The position numbers and the translations under genes were made by a program. Below are positions 34,147-44,659 of a stretch of 64,000 bases of DNA, in pieces; position 1 is the first letter of the stretch; each line of letters opens with the position of its first letter. This DNA is from an uncultured Lachnospiraceae bacterium (lineage in GTDB: Bacteria; Bacillota; Clostridia; Lachnospirales; Lachnospiraceae), in the NCBI GenBank assembly GCA_947632555.1, contig CANRPU010000009.1:1-64000 (forward strand). Direction: 5' to 3'. The notes beneath the pieces were generated by a model. The model did not search any database. It had not been told where the DNA came from and saw nothing but the letters and a program-made list of their open reading frames with translations.

Positions 34147-34974
34147 ATGCGCATTTCCCAATATCTTGTCAGATTCATACAGGGCATCCTGATCGGACTG
34201 GGCGCCGTGCTGCCGGGTATTTCCGGCGGAGTTCTGAGCGTGGTATTCGGCATTTACCGTCCCGCCATGGAATTTCTCGCCAATCCGGCCAAGTACCGGC
34301 GCAGCCATCTGCCCATACTGCTGCCCGCCCTGCTTGGCGCGGCCGCCGGCTTTCTGGGAGTAGCCAATCTGCTGGCCGCTCTCTTAAACCGCTACCCCAG
34401 CCAGTCCGTCTGCGTCTTCACGGGACTTATTCTGGGCATGCTGCCCTCCCTGCTGAAAGAAGCAGGAAAGCAGGGCATCGCAAAAGGTTCCTGCACTGCC
34501 CTGCTTCTTTCCGCCATGACGGCGTTGATCCTGTTATGCGGCTTAAAAGCCTCCCACGCCGCCATTACTCCCAATTTCTTCTGGTATCTTTTCTGCGGCT
34601 TCTGTCTGGCATTGAGCCTGATCGCTCCCGGCATGAGTTTTTCCACGCTCCTCATGCCCTTAAATCTCTATACGCCCTTCGTGGACGGTCTGGGACATCT
34701 TCTCCCAACAGTCCTGATCCCCGCGGGGATCGGCGCCCTGTTTGCCTTTCTGACGCTTCCCAAGCTGATAAACCGGCTGCTTCGGCGCCACTATTCCGTT
34801 ACCTTTCACGCCATTACAGGCATCGTCATCGCGGCTACCGCCGTCACCGTACCCTATGAAGCCTTCGCCGCTTCCCCGGGCAGCGCTCTGCGGAACGGGC
34901 TCTGTATCATCAGCGGCCTCCTGTGCTCGCTGTTCCTGGAACGGCTGAACGGCCGCATACGGGAGATTTCCTGA
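34147..34974 (+). CDS. DUF368 undecaprenyl phosphate translocase (PopT-like)
   Basis: A 275-residue membrane protein with about eight spans, internal pseudo-repeat and the family signature GILIGLGAVLPGISGGVLSV near the start, with LSLIAPGMSFSTLL in the second half. DUF368 proteins (PopT) were shown in other bacteria to return the lipid carrier undecaprenyl phosphate to the inner leaflet after wall or polymer synthesis. Its presence fits the many envelope genes around. The ATG follows GGGAG at a rather long distance (about 12 bases). It converges on the hydratase gene. Confidence 0.88.
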   Translation: MRISQYLVRFIQGILIGLGAVLPGISGGVLSVVFGIYRPAMEFLANPAKYRRSHLPILLPALLGAAAGFLGVANLLAALLNRYPSQSVCVFTGLILGMLPSLLKEAGKQGIAKGSCTALLLSAMTALILLCGLKASHAAITPNFFWYLFCGFCLALSLIAPGMSFSTLLMPLNLYTPFVDGLGHLLPTVLIPAGIGALFAFLTLPKLINRLLRRHYSVTFHAITGIVIAATAVTVPYEAFAASPGSALRNGLCIISGLLCSLFLERLNGRIREIS

Positions 34975-34995
34975 TCCGGTCCGTCCGGATATCCT

Positions 34996-37290
34996 CTATG
35001 CCGATACCCTGTTATAATTGATCAGACAGCCTTTCAGGATGATCTGTCTTTCCTCGTCGGTCAGTTCTCCCAGACGCAGTTCAAATTCCTCCAGCCCATC
35101 CTTTCCTACTTTATAAGCCTTGATCACTTCCTGCTTTTCTTCCACCGCCCGGCGGATACCCGGCAGGAAAATATAATCCAGATTCTTAAAAGGCAGTTCC
35201 CCTTCCCGGATCAGGAAAGGCAGCATACCCCAGTTGATCAGATTGGAACGGTAACGCTTGGTAGCGTACTCGTTGGCGATATTGGCCCAGCCGCCCAGTA
35301 CCTTCTGACAGGAAGCGGCCTGCTCCCTGGCGGAACCGTCCCCCGGTTTTACCGCGAAGATCGTGGAACCGAAGCCGGTATTGGTATGGTCCGCATCTAA
35401 AAACCGGCCTTTTATCACGCCCATGACATCCTTTAATACGGGCAGGACCTGGCAGGGATGCCCGCCGGCCATCCGCTCTTTTTCCGCTTTCTGGATCTCC
35501 TTGGCTCTTTCCACATACCGGGGATCCTTGCGGCTCAATGTAAATTCCGCCAGTCCCAGAGGATTGGAACGGTAAGAAGAGGTTTCTCCCGACGGGATCA
35601 GCTCGTCCGTAGTGGTGACCGCGTCGTGGATCTCGGAAACCACCTGCAGTACCAGATTTTCAGGCAGTTCACCCATTTCCGGCCAGTCCTTGATATTGGG
35701 ACCGAACTGGATCTCCACGCTCTCGTCCGCCACGCCCTTGGAATCAAATACGCGGTTTTTATAGATATTGCTGTCAAAATGGTACTGATAGGAACGCAGG
35801 GTGCCTTCAAACTCCGTGGCCGGTGTCAGCACGCCCTGATTGGCCGCGGTAGCCGCGATGGAGCGGGCATCCATCAGCGCTACGGAAGCGATCTGACCGT
35901 TCTGCAGCTTAGAGCCTTCCCTGTTGGGGAAATTCCTGGTGGAATGCCGGATACTGAACGCGCGGTTCGCCGGCGTGTCACCCGCGCCGAAGCAGGGGCC
36001 GCAGAAAGCGGTCTTCATCACCGCGCCGGTTTCCATGATGGCAGCCGCGCAGCCGTTCTTTACCAGTTCCATATAGACGGGCATGGATGCCGGATACACG
36101 CTTAAGGTAAAACCGTCGCTGCCTATGGAACTGCCCTTTAAAATATCGGCAGCCGCACAGATGTTTTCAAAGCCGCCGCCGGCGCAGCCGGCGATGATCC
36201 CCTGATCCACATAAAATTTGCCGTCCCGCACTTTATCCAGCAGAGAAAATTCCACCGCGCCGTCCAGGCTTTCCAGAGCCCTCTTTTCGGTTTCGTGGAG
36301 AATATCCGTCAGATTGGCGTTCAGTTCGTCGATGGTGTAGGTATTGCTGGGATGGAAAGGCATGGCGATCATGGGACGGATCCCGCTCAGGTCCACCGTT
36401 ATCATACCGTCATAATACGCCGTATCCCCGGGTCTTAATTCGCTGTAGTCCTCTTTTCTGCCGTGGATCTCGTAGAATTTCTCTATCTCCGCATCCGTCT
36501 GCCAGATCGAAGAAAGGCAGGTCGTTTCCGTGGTCATCACATCGATGCCAATACGGAAATCCGCGCTCAGGGACGCCACGCCGGGACCTACGAATTCCAT
36601 TACTTTGTTCTTCACATAACCGTTTTTAAATACGGCGCCGATCACAGCCAGCGCCACGTCCTGCGGTCCCACGCCTTTTACGGGCGCTCCCGTCAGATAG
36701 ACTCCCACTACGCCGGGCATATTGATATCATAAGTCTGTCCCAGCAATTGTTTTACCAGCTCCGGGCCGCCCTCTCCCATCGCCATGGTGCCCAGCGCGC
36801 CATAACGGGTATGGGAATCGGAGCCTAAGATCATCTTGCCGCCGCCGGAGAGCATTTCCCTGGCGAACTGATGGATCACGGCCTGATGCGGGGGGACATA
36901 AACGCCGCCGTACCGCTTCGCGCAGGTCAGGCCATACATATGGTCATCCTCATTGATGGTGCCGCCCACCGCGCAGAGGGAATTGTGACAGTTGGTCAGC
37001 ACGTAGGGCACGGGAAATTTCGTCAGTCCCGAAGCTCTGGCTGTCTGGATAATGCCTACAAAAGTAATATCATGGCTTGTCAGCTTGTCAAATTTGATCT
37101 TCAGCTTTTCCATGCTGCCCGAGGTATTGTGATCTTCCAGGATCCTGTAGGCTATGGTCTGTTTCGCCGCCTCTTCCCTGGTCACCTGCCTGCCGGTCTT
37201 ATGCGCGACCGCCGCTTCCGCGTCCTTATCGTCCGGTATGATCTCCGTACCGTTTATCAGATAAGCGCCGCCTTTTAATAATTCGATCAT
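34996..37290 (-). CDS. Aconitase-family hydratase
   Basis: A 764-residue member of the aconitase superfamily, nearest in look to the YbhJ-type 'hydratases'. The [4Fe-4S] ligands are present as Cys369 ([11 protein letters not shown]), Cys430 and Cys433 (FCGPC). GSDSHT at 157-161 holds the Asp-Ser-His set. The swivelling C-terminal domain has [10 protein letters not shown] at 651-658, where aconitase has GSSREHAA: the catalytic serine is kept (Ser653) but the neighbouring substrate-binding serine is alanine (Ala654). It may act on citrate/isocitrate or on a related tri- or dicarboxylate. AAGGAAGG precedes the ATG. Confidence 0.85.
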   Translation of the reverse strand: MIELLKGGAYLINGTEIIPDDKDAEAAVAHKTGRQVTREEAAKQTIAYRILEDHNTSGSMEKLKIKFDKLTSHDITFVGIIQTARASGLTKFPVPYVLTNCHNSLCAVGGTINEDDHMYGLTCAKRYGGVYVPPHQAVIHQFAREMLSGGGKMILGSDSHTRYGALGTMAMGEGGPELVKQLLGQTYDINMPGVVGVYLTGAPVKGVGPQDVALAVIGAVFKNGYVKNKVMEFVGPGVASLSADFRIGIDVMTTETTCLSSIWQTDAEIEKFYEIHGRKEDYSELRPGDTAYYDGMITVDLSGIRPMIAMPFHPSNTYTIDELNANLTDILHETEKRALESLDGAVEFSLLDKVRDGKFYVDQGIIAGCAGGGFENICAAADILKGSSIGSDGFTLSVYPASMPVYMELVKNGCAAAIMETGAVMKTAFCGPCFGAGDTPANRAFSIRHSTRNFPNREGSKLQNGQIASVALMDARSIAATAANQGVLTPATEFEGTLRSYQYHFDSNIYKNRVFDSKGVADESVEIQFGPNIKDWPEMGELPENLVLQVVSEIHDAVTTTDELIPSGETSSYRSNPLGLAEFTLSRKDPRYVERAKEIQKAEKERMAGGHPCQVLPVLKDVMGVIKGRFLDADHTNTGFGSTIFAVKPGDGSAREQAASCQKVLGGWANIANEYATKRYRSNLINWGMLPFLIREGELPFKNLDYIFLPGIRRAVEEKQEVIKAYKVGKDGLEEFELRLGELTDEERQIILKGCLINYNRVSA

Positions 37291-37313
37291 AAATATCCAT
37301 CCTTCCTTCTTCG

Positions 37314-38582
37314 TTATTCCAGTCCCATATCCCCGAATACCTGACGCCAGACTTCCTCACAGTGTTCCCGGGTGAATCCGGCATCCCTTCTGTGGGTAAA
37401 ACTCTCCTGCGCCATTTCCTCCGTAAAGAGCTCCAGCGGATAGGTCGAAATGGTCTTTTTGTCCCCGGAAACATACGTGACAAGGGGCTCGGCGCTGTAT
37501 TCTTCAATATAGACCTCCCCGTCCTCCCCGCGGGAGATCGTCACCTCCGCCATGGCGCCCAGCATACGGATGCCGATATTCCTCTCTTCCGAAGCCGTGG
37601 CGTTCACATAGTTGCCCAGGGAATAATAGACCAGCATTTCATTTCCGTCCTCGTCCGTCAGCATCTCCACCGGCTCCACCACATGGGGATGGGTGCCGAT
37701 GACCAGATCCACTCCGCACTCCAGAAAAAATTGGGCCCAGCGGCGCTGGGCTTCCGTTTCCTCCAGCACATACTCCGTCCCCCAGTGGGGGCACAGTATG
37801 ACAAAATCCGCCTCTTCCCTGGCTCTTGCTACATCCTGCGCTATCAGATCTTCTTTCATCAGGTTCACCGCGTAGGGCATTCCGTCCGGCAAGGGCAGGC
37901 CGTTGGTGCCGTAGGTATAATTCAGAATGGCGATCTTTATGCCCTGCCGCTCGTACACATAAATCCGGTCCCGTTCTTCTTTACTGTCATACATACCCAG
38001 CACGGCCATATCCGGGTAATTCTCTTTCCAGAAATCCAGGCAGTTTTCCAGGCCTTCCCGGCCTCTGTCCATGGAATGGTTGGTGGCGTGCAGCACCACA
38101 TCAAACCCGGCCTCCGCCAGCGCATCTCCCACTTCGTAATACGTATTGAATCTGGGATAGCCGGAAATACCCAGTTCCGGCCCTCCCAGTATCACCTCCT
38201 GGTTGACAATGGCAATATCCGCTTCGGAGATCATATCCTTCGTATAGGCAAACAAATGGTCAAAATTCCTGCTTCCGTCCTCCATTTTGCCGCTGTTGTT
38301 GACAGGCATATGCATCAGGATATCGCCCACCATGACCAAAGTGATCCTCGGTCTGGCCAGTTCCTTCATCAGAGGCGTCTGCGCTTCCGCCGCGGCGTAA
38401 TATATGCCGCCGCTTTCCCTGCAGTCCGCCTCCACCTCGCGGATCCACTCCTTCGGTACGCTCCCTGCCGCCGGCGGATTCACGCTGCCGGATACCGCCG
38501 CCCTGCCGGCCCCGCAGCCACACAGGAGCGCCCCTGCCAAAAGCAGGGCCGGTCCCGCCTTTTTCATAGGATTTCCACTCAT
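37314..38582 (-). CDS. CapA-family metallophosphatase-like lipoprotein
   Basis: A 422-residue exported protein with lipobox LLCGC near residue 22 (Cys23-25 region). The CapA/PgsA domain (about 75-370) shows the metal motifs [15 protein letters not shown]-like [28 protein letters not shown] and GTHPHVVEP, and it is related to calcineurin-type phosphoesterases. Family members take part in poly-gamma-glutamate or capsule export or act as orphan hydrolases. No capB or capC is near, so capsule synthesis is not implied. Two starts are possible (38582 and 38567); neither has a strong ribosome site. It begins four bases after glgP. Confidence 0.82.
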   Translation of the reverse strand: MSGNPMKKAGPALLLAGALLCGCGAGRAAVSGSVNPPAAGSVPKEWIREVEADCRESGGIYYAAAEAQTPLMKELARPRITLVMVGDILMHMPVNNSGKMEDGSRNFDHLFAYTKDMISEADIAIVNQEVILGGPELGISGYPRFNTYYEVGDALAEAGFDVVLHATNHSMDRGREGLENCLDFWKENYPDMAVLGMYDSKEERDRIYVYERQGIKIAILNYTYGTNGLPLPDGMPYAVNLMKEDLIAQDVARAREEADFVILCPHWGTEYVLEETEAQRRWAQFFLECGVDLVIGTHPHVVEPVEMLTDEDGNEMLVYYSLGNYVNATASEERNIGIRMLGAMAEVTISRGEDGEVYIEEYSAEPLVTYVSGDKKTISTYPLELFTEEMAQESFTHRRDAGFTREHCEEVWRQVFGDMGLE

Positions 38583-38586
38583 AGTC

Positions 38587-41052
38587 TTATTTACCGATCA
38601 CCACTTTGTCCAGATGCCAGATATCGTCCACATACTCCTGGATCGTTCTGTCAGAAGTAAACTTGCCGCTGCAGGCCATATTCAGGATCGCGCTCTTTGC
38701 CCAGCCTCTTTCATTCCTGTAGGCGGCCTCCACCTTCTTCTGCGCTTCGGCGTAGGGTTTGAAGTCCTTGAGGATAAAGTAAGTATCCGCTTTGGCGGTA
38801 CTCTGCGTATTGAGCAGGGAATTGTACAGGGTCCTGAACAGTTCCGTATCGCCGGGCGCGTAGGTGCCGTTGATCAGCTGCATCAGCACCTTTCTGATAT
38901 CCTGATCGTTATTGAATATCTCCATGGGATTATAGCCGCCGTAGTTCTCATAGCGGATCACTTCATCGGAGCTGAGGCCGAAGATAAAGGCATTTTCTTC
39001 GCCTACTTCCTCCACGATCTCCACGTTCGCGCCGTCCATGGTGCCAAGCGTCAGCGCGCCGTTCAGCATAAACTTCATGTTTCCGGTACCGGAGGCTTCC
39101 TTGCTGGCAGTGGAGATCTGCTCGGATACATCTGCCGCGGCAAAGATCATTTCCGCGTTGGACACCCGGTAGTTCTCAATAAATACCACCTTCATCTTGC
39201 CGCCGATGGCAGGATCGTTGTTTACCACGTCCGCCACGGAGTTGATCAGCTTGATGGTCAGCTTGGCGTTGCGGTATCCCGCCGCCGCCTTCGCGCCGAA
39301 GATAAAAGTCCGGGGATAAAATTCCATTTCGGGATGCTCTTTCAGCTCGTTGTACAGATACATCACGTGCAGGATATTCAGCAGCTGGCGTTTATACTCG
39401 TGCAGCCTTTTTACCTGTACGTCGAAAATGGAACGGGGATCCACCTCCACGCCGTTATGCTCCAGGATATACTGAGCCAGGCGGACCTTGTTGCGGTATT
39501 TGATGTTCATAAACTCCTGCTGCGCCTTTTTGTCATCCGCGTAAATCTTCATCTTGGCGATCTGAGGCAGATCCGTGATCCACTCGGAACCGATATGTTC
39601 CGTTACCCAGTCCGCCAGCAGCGGATTGCCGTGCAGAAGGAAGCGCCTCTGCGTGATCCCGTTGGTTTTGTTGTTGAATTTTTCCGGCATCATCTCATAG
39701 AAATCTTTCAGTTCCTGATTCTTCAGGATTTCCGTATGTAATCTTGCCACGCCGTTTACTGAGTAGCCGGCCACGATCGCCAGATGCGCCATACGCACCT
39801 GTCCGTCATAGACGATCGCCATCTTCCGCACTTTTTCCGCATCTCCCGGATAAAGCTGATCGACGCGGTTGATAAAGCGGCGGTTGATCTCCTCCACAAT
39901 CTGATAAATACGGGGCAGCAGCCTGGAAAAGAGCTCAATGGGCCATTTCTCCAGCGCTTCCGCCATAATGGTATGGTTGGTATACGCGCAGGTTTTGGTG
40001 GTCACTTCCCACGCTTCGTCCCACTCCAGGTCGTAATCGTCCATCAGAATACGCATCAGTTCCGCGATCGCCACCGTAGGATGGGTATCGTTCAGCTGGA
40101 AGGTTACTTTCTCATGGAATTTACGGATATCGCTGTGTTTCCTCATGTATTTGTCCACCGCTTCCTGTACGGATGCGGAAATGAAGAAATACTGCTGTTT
40201 TAAGCGCAGTTCCTTGCCCGCGTAGTGATTGTCATTGGGATAGAGCACTTCCACAATGTTTCTGGCCAGATTCTGCTGTTCCACCGCTTTCTGATAATCG
40301 CCCTTGTCAAAGGAATCCAGCTGGAAGCATTCCACAGGCTCCGCATCCCAGATCCGCAGGGTGTTTACAATGCCGTTGCCATAACCCACGATGGGCATAT
40401 CAAACGGAATGGCCTTAACGGACTGATAGCCCTCCTGGAAGAAATGATTTCTTCCTTTCTCGTCCACCCTTACGTTAACATATCCCCCGAATTTTACGAT
40501 CTTGGCGTATTCGGGACGGCGCAGTTCAAACGGGTTGCCGTTTTCCAGCCAGTTATCCGGCACCTCTACCTGATAGCCGTCGCGTATCTCCTGCTTGAAC
40601 ATACCGTAACGGTACCGGATGCCGCAGCCGTAAGCCGGATACCCCAGGGTTGCCAGGGAATCCAGGAAACATGCCGCCAGACGTCCCAGGCCGCCGTTTC
40701 CCAGCGCCGCGTCAGGTTCCATATCCTCCACCAGGTTTAAGTCCAGTCCCAGTTCTTCCATCGCATCTTTTACCTGCGTATACGCCTGCAGATTGATCAG
40801 GTTGTTTCCCAGGGCCCTGCCCATCAGAAACTCCATGGACAGGTAGTATACCATCTTGGGGTCTTCTTTTTCATAAGCCTTCTGCGTTTCCATCCAGTTG
40901 TCCACGATCTGGTCCTTTACGGCAAAGCAGACAGCCTGAAATATCTGCTGGGGAGTCGCTTCCTCCAGTGTCTTTCTGTATAAGGTCTTTACATTGTACA
41001 GTACACTTCTCTTAAATAATTCCTTGTCAAATTTTACTGTCTTCTTCAGCAT
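38587..41052 (-). CDS. glgP: Glycogen/starch phosphorylase
   Basis: A 821-residue GT35 enzyme that releases glucose-1-phosphate from alpha-1,4-glucan ends. The pyridoxal phosphate lysine lies in EASGTGNMKFMLNGALTLGT, and the glycine loop is ALGNGGLGRLAACFLDS. The ATG at 41052 follows AAGGAGG; an upstream in-frame extension to 41127 has no such site. A minus-strand TATAAT lies at 41116-41121. It pairs functionally with glgC and glgD at 57-59 kb, giving both storage and breakdown of glycogen. Confidence 0.95.
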   Translation of the reverse strand: MLKKTVKFDKELFKRSVLYNVKTLYRKTLEEATPQQIFQAVCFAVKDQIVDNWMETQKAYEKEDPKMVYYLSMEFLMGRALGNNLINLQAYTQVKDAMEELGLDLNLVEDMEPDAALGNGGLGRLAACFLDSLATLGYPAYGCGIRYRYGMFKQEIRDGYQVEVPDNWLENGNPFELRRPEYAKIVKFGGYVNVRVDEKGRNHFFQEGYQSVKAIPFDMPIVGYGNGIVNTLRIWDAEPVECFQLDSFDKGDYQKAVEQQNLARNIVEVLYPNDNHYAGKELRLKQQYFFISASVQEAVDKYMRKHSDIRKFHEKVTFQLNDTHPTVAIAELMRILMDDYDLEWDEAWEVTTKTCAYTNHTIMAEALEKWPIELFSRLLPRIYQIVEEINRRFINRVDQLYPGDAEKVRKMAIVYDGQVRMAHLAIVAGYSVNGVARLHTEILKNQELKDFYEMMPEKFNNKTNGITQRRFLLHGNPLLADWVTEHIGSEWITDLPQIAKMKIYADDKKAQQEFMNIKYRNKVRLAQYILEHNGVEVDPRSIFDVQVKRLHEYKRQLLNILHVMYLYNELKEHPEMEFYPRTFIFGAKAAAGYRNAKLTIKLINSVADVVNNDPAIGGKMKVVFIENYRVSNAEMIFAAADVSEQISTASKEASGTGNMKFMLNGALTLGTMDGANVEIVEEVGEENAFIFGLSSDEVIRYENYGGYNPMEIFNNDQDIRKVLMQLINGTYAPGDTELFRTLYNSLLNTQSTAKADTYFILKDFKPYAEAQKKVEAAYRNERGWAKSAILNMACSGKFTSDRTIQEYVDDIWHLDKVVIGK

Positions 41053-41130
41053 TACTTTCCTCCTTGGGCTTCCGTCATCATTCAGCGTCCGTTTCGCGTC
41101 GGCAGAATTATAATCATTATACCGCATCTT

Positions 41131-44100
41131 TCACACTCTTTCCACAGAAATCGTAACATTTTCTCCGTTTACGTTCCATTCCCTGGCCGCAGCAAAGGTA
41201 TTGCCGGCCGTCATTTCCTCCGCCAGCACCTTGCCCGCGATCAGTTCTCTGTTGCGCAGGGCGATCTCCGCCACCCTGTCGTTGCCGGCAAACGATACCC
41301 GGATATGGTCGGTCACTTCAAATCCCGCATCCTTCCGCATGGTCTGGATCTTGCTGATGATCTCCAGCACGAAACCTTCCTCCACCAGTTCCTCGGTCAG
41401 ATTGGTATCCAATACCACCGTCATATAGTTGTCGGCCTCGGTAACGTAACCCTCTTTCTGGGTCATTTCGATCAGCAGGTCTTCCTCCGTTAAGGAAACC
41501 TCCGTATCCCCCGCCATCAGGGTCAGCGCGCCCTTTTCTTTCAGTTCGTCCATCGCCGCGCCGCCATCCAGAGAAGCCAGCGCTGCCTGGATGCTCCCCA
41601 GCAGTTTGCCGTATCTGGGACCCACGGTGCGCAGCTGGGGCTTAAAACTATAGGAAGTAAACGCGCGCACATCGTCGGTAAAAAGCACCTGCTTCACGTT
41701 CAGCTCATCCGCGATGATCTCTTTATAAAAATCGCTCAGCTCATGCCCGCCCTTGACAAACATCGTGCTTACCGGCTGACGGTTCTTGATATTGGCGGTA
41801 TTCCGGCAGGCACGCCCCATGGCCACCGCTTTTAAAACAATATCCATATCCGCTTCCAGCTGCTTATCCACGCGGGCGGGATCCGCCACGGGGAAATCAC
41901 AGAGGTGGATACTCTCGGGCGCGGTCTTGTCATTGGAGCGCACCAGATTCTGGTAGATATCTTCCGTCATAAAGGGGATCATGGGCGCCGCCGCTTTGCA
42001 GACCGTCACCAGCGCGGTATACAGCGTCATGTAGGCGTTGATCTTATCCTGTTCCATGCCCTTCGCCCAGAAACGTTCCCGGCTTCTCCGCACGTACCAG
42101 TTGCTCATTTCGTCCACAAAGTCCTGAAGCGCCCGCGCGGCCTCCGGTATCCGGTAGTTGTCCAGATGCGCGTCGACTTCCGCGACCAGCGTGTTCAATT
42201 TGGAAAGCAGCCACTTGTCCATGACCGCCAGCTTGTCGTATTCCAGAGTATAGCGGGTGGCGTCAAAGCCGTCGATATTGGCGTACAGCACGAAGAACGC
42301 GTATGTGTTCCAGAGCGTACCCATAAACTTACGCTGTCCCTCCTGTACGGCCTTGCCGTGGAAACGGTTAGGCAGCCAGGGCGCGGAATTGATATAAAAA
42401 TACCACCGGATGGCATCCGCGCCGTAAGAAGCCAGCGCATCGAACGGATCCACCGCGTTGCCTTTGCTCTTGCTCATCTTCTGACCGTTCTCGTCCTGCA
42501 CATGCCCGAGCACGATCACGTTTTCATAGGGCGCCCTGTTAAAGAGCAGGGTCGATTCCGCCAGAAGAGAATAGAACCAGCCTCTGGTCTGATCCACCGC
42601 CTCGGAAATGAACTGCGCGGGGAACTGGGACGCAAAAAGCTCCTTGTTCTCAAACGGATAATGATGCTGCGCGAACGGCATGGCGCCGGAATCAAACCAG
42701 CAGTCGATCACCTCCGGCACCCGATGCATCTCCCCGCCGCACTTGGGGCAGCGAAGAGTCACTTCATCAATATAAGGCCTGTGCAGTTCTACTTTCGCCG
42801 CTTCCGGATCGCCGCTCATTTCCGCCAGTTCCGCGCGGCTGCCGATGCTGTGCTGATAACCGCATCCGCACTCCCAGATATTGAGCGGGGTGCCCCAATA
42901 GCGGTTGCGGGAGATCGCCCAGTCCTGCACATTTTCCAGCCAGTCCCCGAACCGTCCTTTGCCGATGGATTCCGGGATCCAGTTGATGGTATTGTTATTG
43001 CGGATCAGGTCTTCCTTTACCGCGGTCATCCGGATATACCAGGATTCTCTCGCGTAATAGATCAACGGCGTATCGCATCTCCAGCAGTGAGGATAGCTGT
43101 GCTCAAATTTAGGCGCGTCAAAGAGCAGTCCTTTTTCTTCCAGATCTTTCAGCACCATGGGATCGGCTTTTTTAACGAACACTCCCGCGTAAGGCGTTTC
43201 CGCCGTCATATTTCCCTTGCCGTCTACCAGCTGTACAAAAGGCAGGTCGTAAATACGGCCTACTTTGGCATCGTCCTCGCCAAAAGCCGGGGCGATATGC
43301 ACCACGCCTGTACCGTCCGTCAGAGTGACATAGCTGTCACAAACTACATAGAACGCTTTCTTATTCTGTTTTTTACAGATATCCACCGCGCAGTCAAACA
43401 GCGGTTCATACTCTTTGTATTCCAGTTCCTTACCGGTCATCTTCTCCAGCACTTCGTAGGCGGGCACGCCGTTTTCTTTATCTTCCAGCCTCCCCAGCAC
43501 CGTATCCAGGAGCGCCTCCGCCATGTAGTAGGTATAACCGTCCGCCGCTTTCACTTTCGCGTAAGTTTCCACCGGGTTGACGCAGAGCCCCACATTGGAA
43601 GGCAGTGTCCAAGGGGTCGTTGTCCAGGCCAGGATATAGGCCTCCTCCCCTTTTACCTTAAAGCGGGCGATCGCGGAACGCTCTTTTACGTCTTTGTAGC
43701 CCTGGGCTACTTCCTGAGAAGACAGCGGCGTACCACAGCGCGGACAGTACGGTACGATCTTAAAGCCCTTGTAGAGCAGGCCCTTGTTCCAGATCTCTTT
43801 CAGGGCCCACCACTCGGATTCAATGAAATCGTCATGATAGGTCACGTAAGGATTGTCCATATCCGCCCAAAATCCCACGGTGCTGGAAAAATCCTCCCAC
43901 ATCCCCTTGTATTTCCATACGCTTTCCTTACATTTATTGATAAAGGGTTCCAGGCCGTACTCCTCGATCTGTTCCTTTCCGTCCAGTCCCAGGAGCTTTT
44001 CCACTTCGATCTCCACGGGCAGGCCATGCGTGTCCCAGCCGGCCTTTCTGGGCACCATATATCCCTTCATGGTACGGTACCTGGGGATCATGTCCTTGAT

Positions 44101-44289
44101 CACGCGGGTAAGTACATGCCCGATATGGGGTTTACCGTTGGCGGTAGGCGGTCCGTCATAAAAGGTATACGTGGGGCCTTCCTTCCTGCTCTCCATACTC
44201 TTCTGGAAAATATGTTCCTCTTTCCAGAACTGTTCTACTTTTTTCTCCCTTTCCACAAAATTCAGATTCGGCGATACTTTTTCGTACAT
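41131..44289 (-). CDS. ileS: Isoleucine--tRNA ligase
   Basis: Class Ia synthetase (1052 residues, the long type). The HIGH motif is PHIGHVLTR, and KMSKSKGN binds ATP. The editing domain (CP1) contains LAWTTTPWTLPSN and IAPAFGEDD. The C-terminal anticodon region has a domain consistent with the mupirocin-resistant, eukaryote-like branch, judged from length and from the lack of a C-terminal four-cysteine zinc finger. It is controlled by an isoleucine T-box leader. GGGAGGAG precedes the ATG. Confidence 0.96.
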   Translation of the reverse strand: MYEKVSPNLNFVEREKKVEQFWKEEHIFQKSMESRKEGPTYTFYDGPPTANGKPHIGHVLTRVIKDMIPRYRTMKGYMVPRKAGWDTHGLPVEIEVEKLLGLDGKEQIEEYGLEPFINKCKESVWKYKGMWEDFSSTVGFWADMDNPYVTYHDDFIESEWWALKEIWNKGLLYKGFKIVPYCPRCGTPLSSQEVAQGYKDVKERSAIARFKVKGEEAYILAWTTTPWTLPSNVGLCVNPVETYAKVKAADGYTYYMAEALLDTVLGRLEDKENGVPAYEVLEKMTGKELEYKEYEPLFDCAVDICKKQNKKAFYVVCDSYVTLTDGTGVVHIAPAFGEDDAKVGRIYDLPFVQLVDGKGNMTAETPYAGVFVKKADPMVLKDLEEKGLLFDAPKFEHSYPHCWRCDTPLIYYARESWYIRMTAVKEDLIRNNNTINWIPESIGKGRFGDWLENVQDWAISRNRYWGTPLNIWECGCGYQHSIGSRAELAEMSGDPEAAKVELHRPYIDEVTLRCPKCGGEMHRVPEVIDCWFDSGAMPFAQHHYPFENKELFASQFPAQFISEAVDQTRGWFYSLLAESTLLFNRAPYENVIVLGHVQDENGQKMSKSKGNAVDPFDALASYGADAIRWYFYINSAPWLPNRFHGKAVQEGQRKFMGTLWNTYAFFVLYANIDGFDATRYTLEYDKLAVMDKWLLSKLNTLVAEVDAHLDNYRIPEAARALQDFVDEMSNWYVRRSRERFWAKGMEQDKINAYMTLYTALVTVCKAAAPMIPFMTEDIYQNLVRSNDKTAPESIHLCDFPVADPARVDKQLEADMDIVLKAVAMGRACRNTANIKNRQPVSTMFVKGGHELSDFYKEIIADELNVKQVLFTDDVRAFTSYSFKPQLRTVGPRYGKLLGSIQAALASLDGGAAMDELKEKGALTLMAGDTEVSLTEEDLLIEMTQKEGYVTEADNYMTVVLDTNLTEELVEEGFVLEIISKIQTMRKDAGFEVTDHIRVSFAGNDRVAEIALRNRELIAGKVLAEEMTAGNTFAAAREWNVNGENVTISVERV

Positions 44290-44343
44290 ACTGCTCCTCC
44301 CGTTTTCCGTTCCTGTTTTATACTGTGCCGCACTGCCCGCAAT

Positions 44344-44655
44344 AAAAAACCCCGTCCGTAAAAGGACGAGGTCAAAGCCAGCGTTACCACCTGTTACATC
44401 GCGCGCTCCCAGGGGGCATCCGGCCTATCCGTGCCTGCCTGCGGAAGAAACGCGGTTCCCCATAACGGAGGGATCCCGTCCCGGACTACTCGGTCCATGC
44501 CTTTTGCCCGCGCGACTCGGAAGTGATCTTCCATGGGCTTTTACTCATACCGGCCTCGCACCTCCGCCGGCTCGCTGTCATTTTGAAAGCCGATGTACTG
44601 TCTTCGTCATAGTCTTTTCAAGCCCATTATATATGCAGGCTTTTCGCGTTGTCAA
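44344..44655 (-). ncRNA. ileS T-box leader with promoter and terminator
   Basis: Minus-strand promoter TTGACA (44650-44655), 18-base spacer, TATAAT (44626-44631). The leader has a long stem I carrying a specifier ATC (44525-44527, in GAAGATCACTTC), an isoleucine codon. The T-box core ACAGGTGGTAACGCTGG (around 44376-44392) supplies TGGT to pair with the 3' ACCA of uncharged tRNA-Ile. The terminator has a CTCGTCC/GGACGGGG stem (44350-44370) followed by TTTTTT. Uncharged tRNA-Ile should favour the antiterminator and raise ileS expression. Confidence 0.93.
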
Positions 44656-44659
44656 GAAA

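Noticed and set aside
34029..34253. 74-codon minus-strand frame upstream of the calcium-binding protein
   Set aside because: It runs across the sigma-28 promoter and the start of the DUF368 gene and has no ribosome site or recognisable domain.
41905..44361. An 818-codon open frame on the plus strand opposite ileS
   Set aside because: It is the mirror of a long, codon-biased gene; its translation is rich in His, Arg, Phe and Ile without any domain, and ileS is certain. The same applies to long mirrors opposite pyrC, glgP, capA, asnS and pncB.
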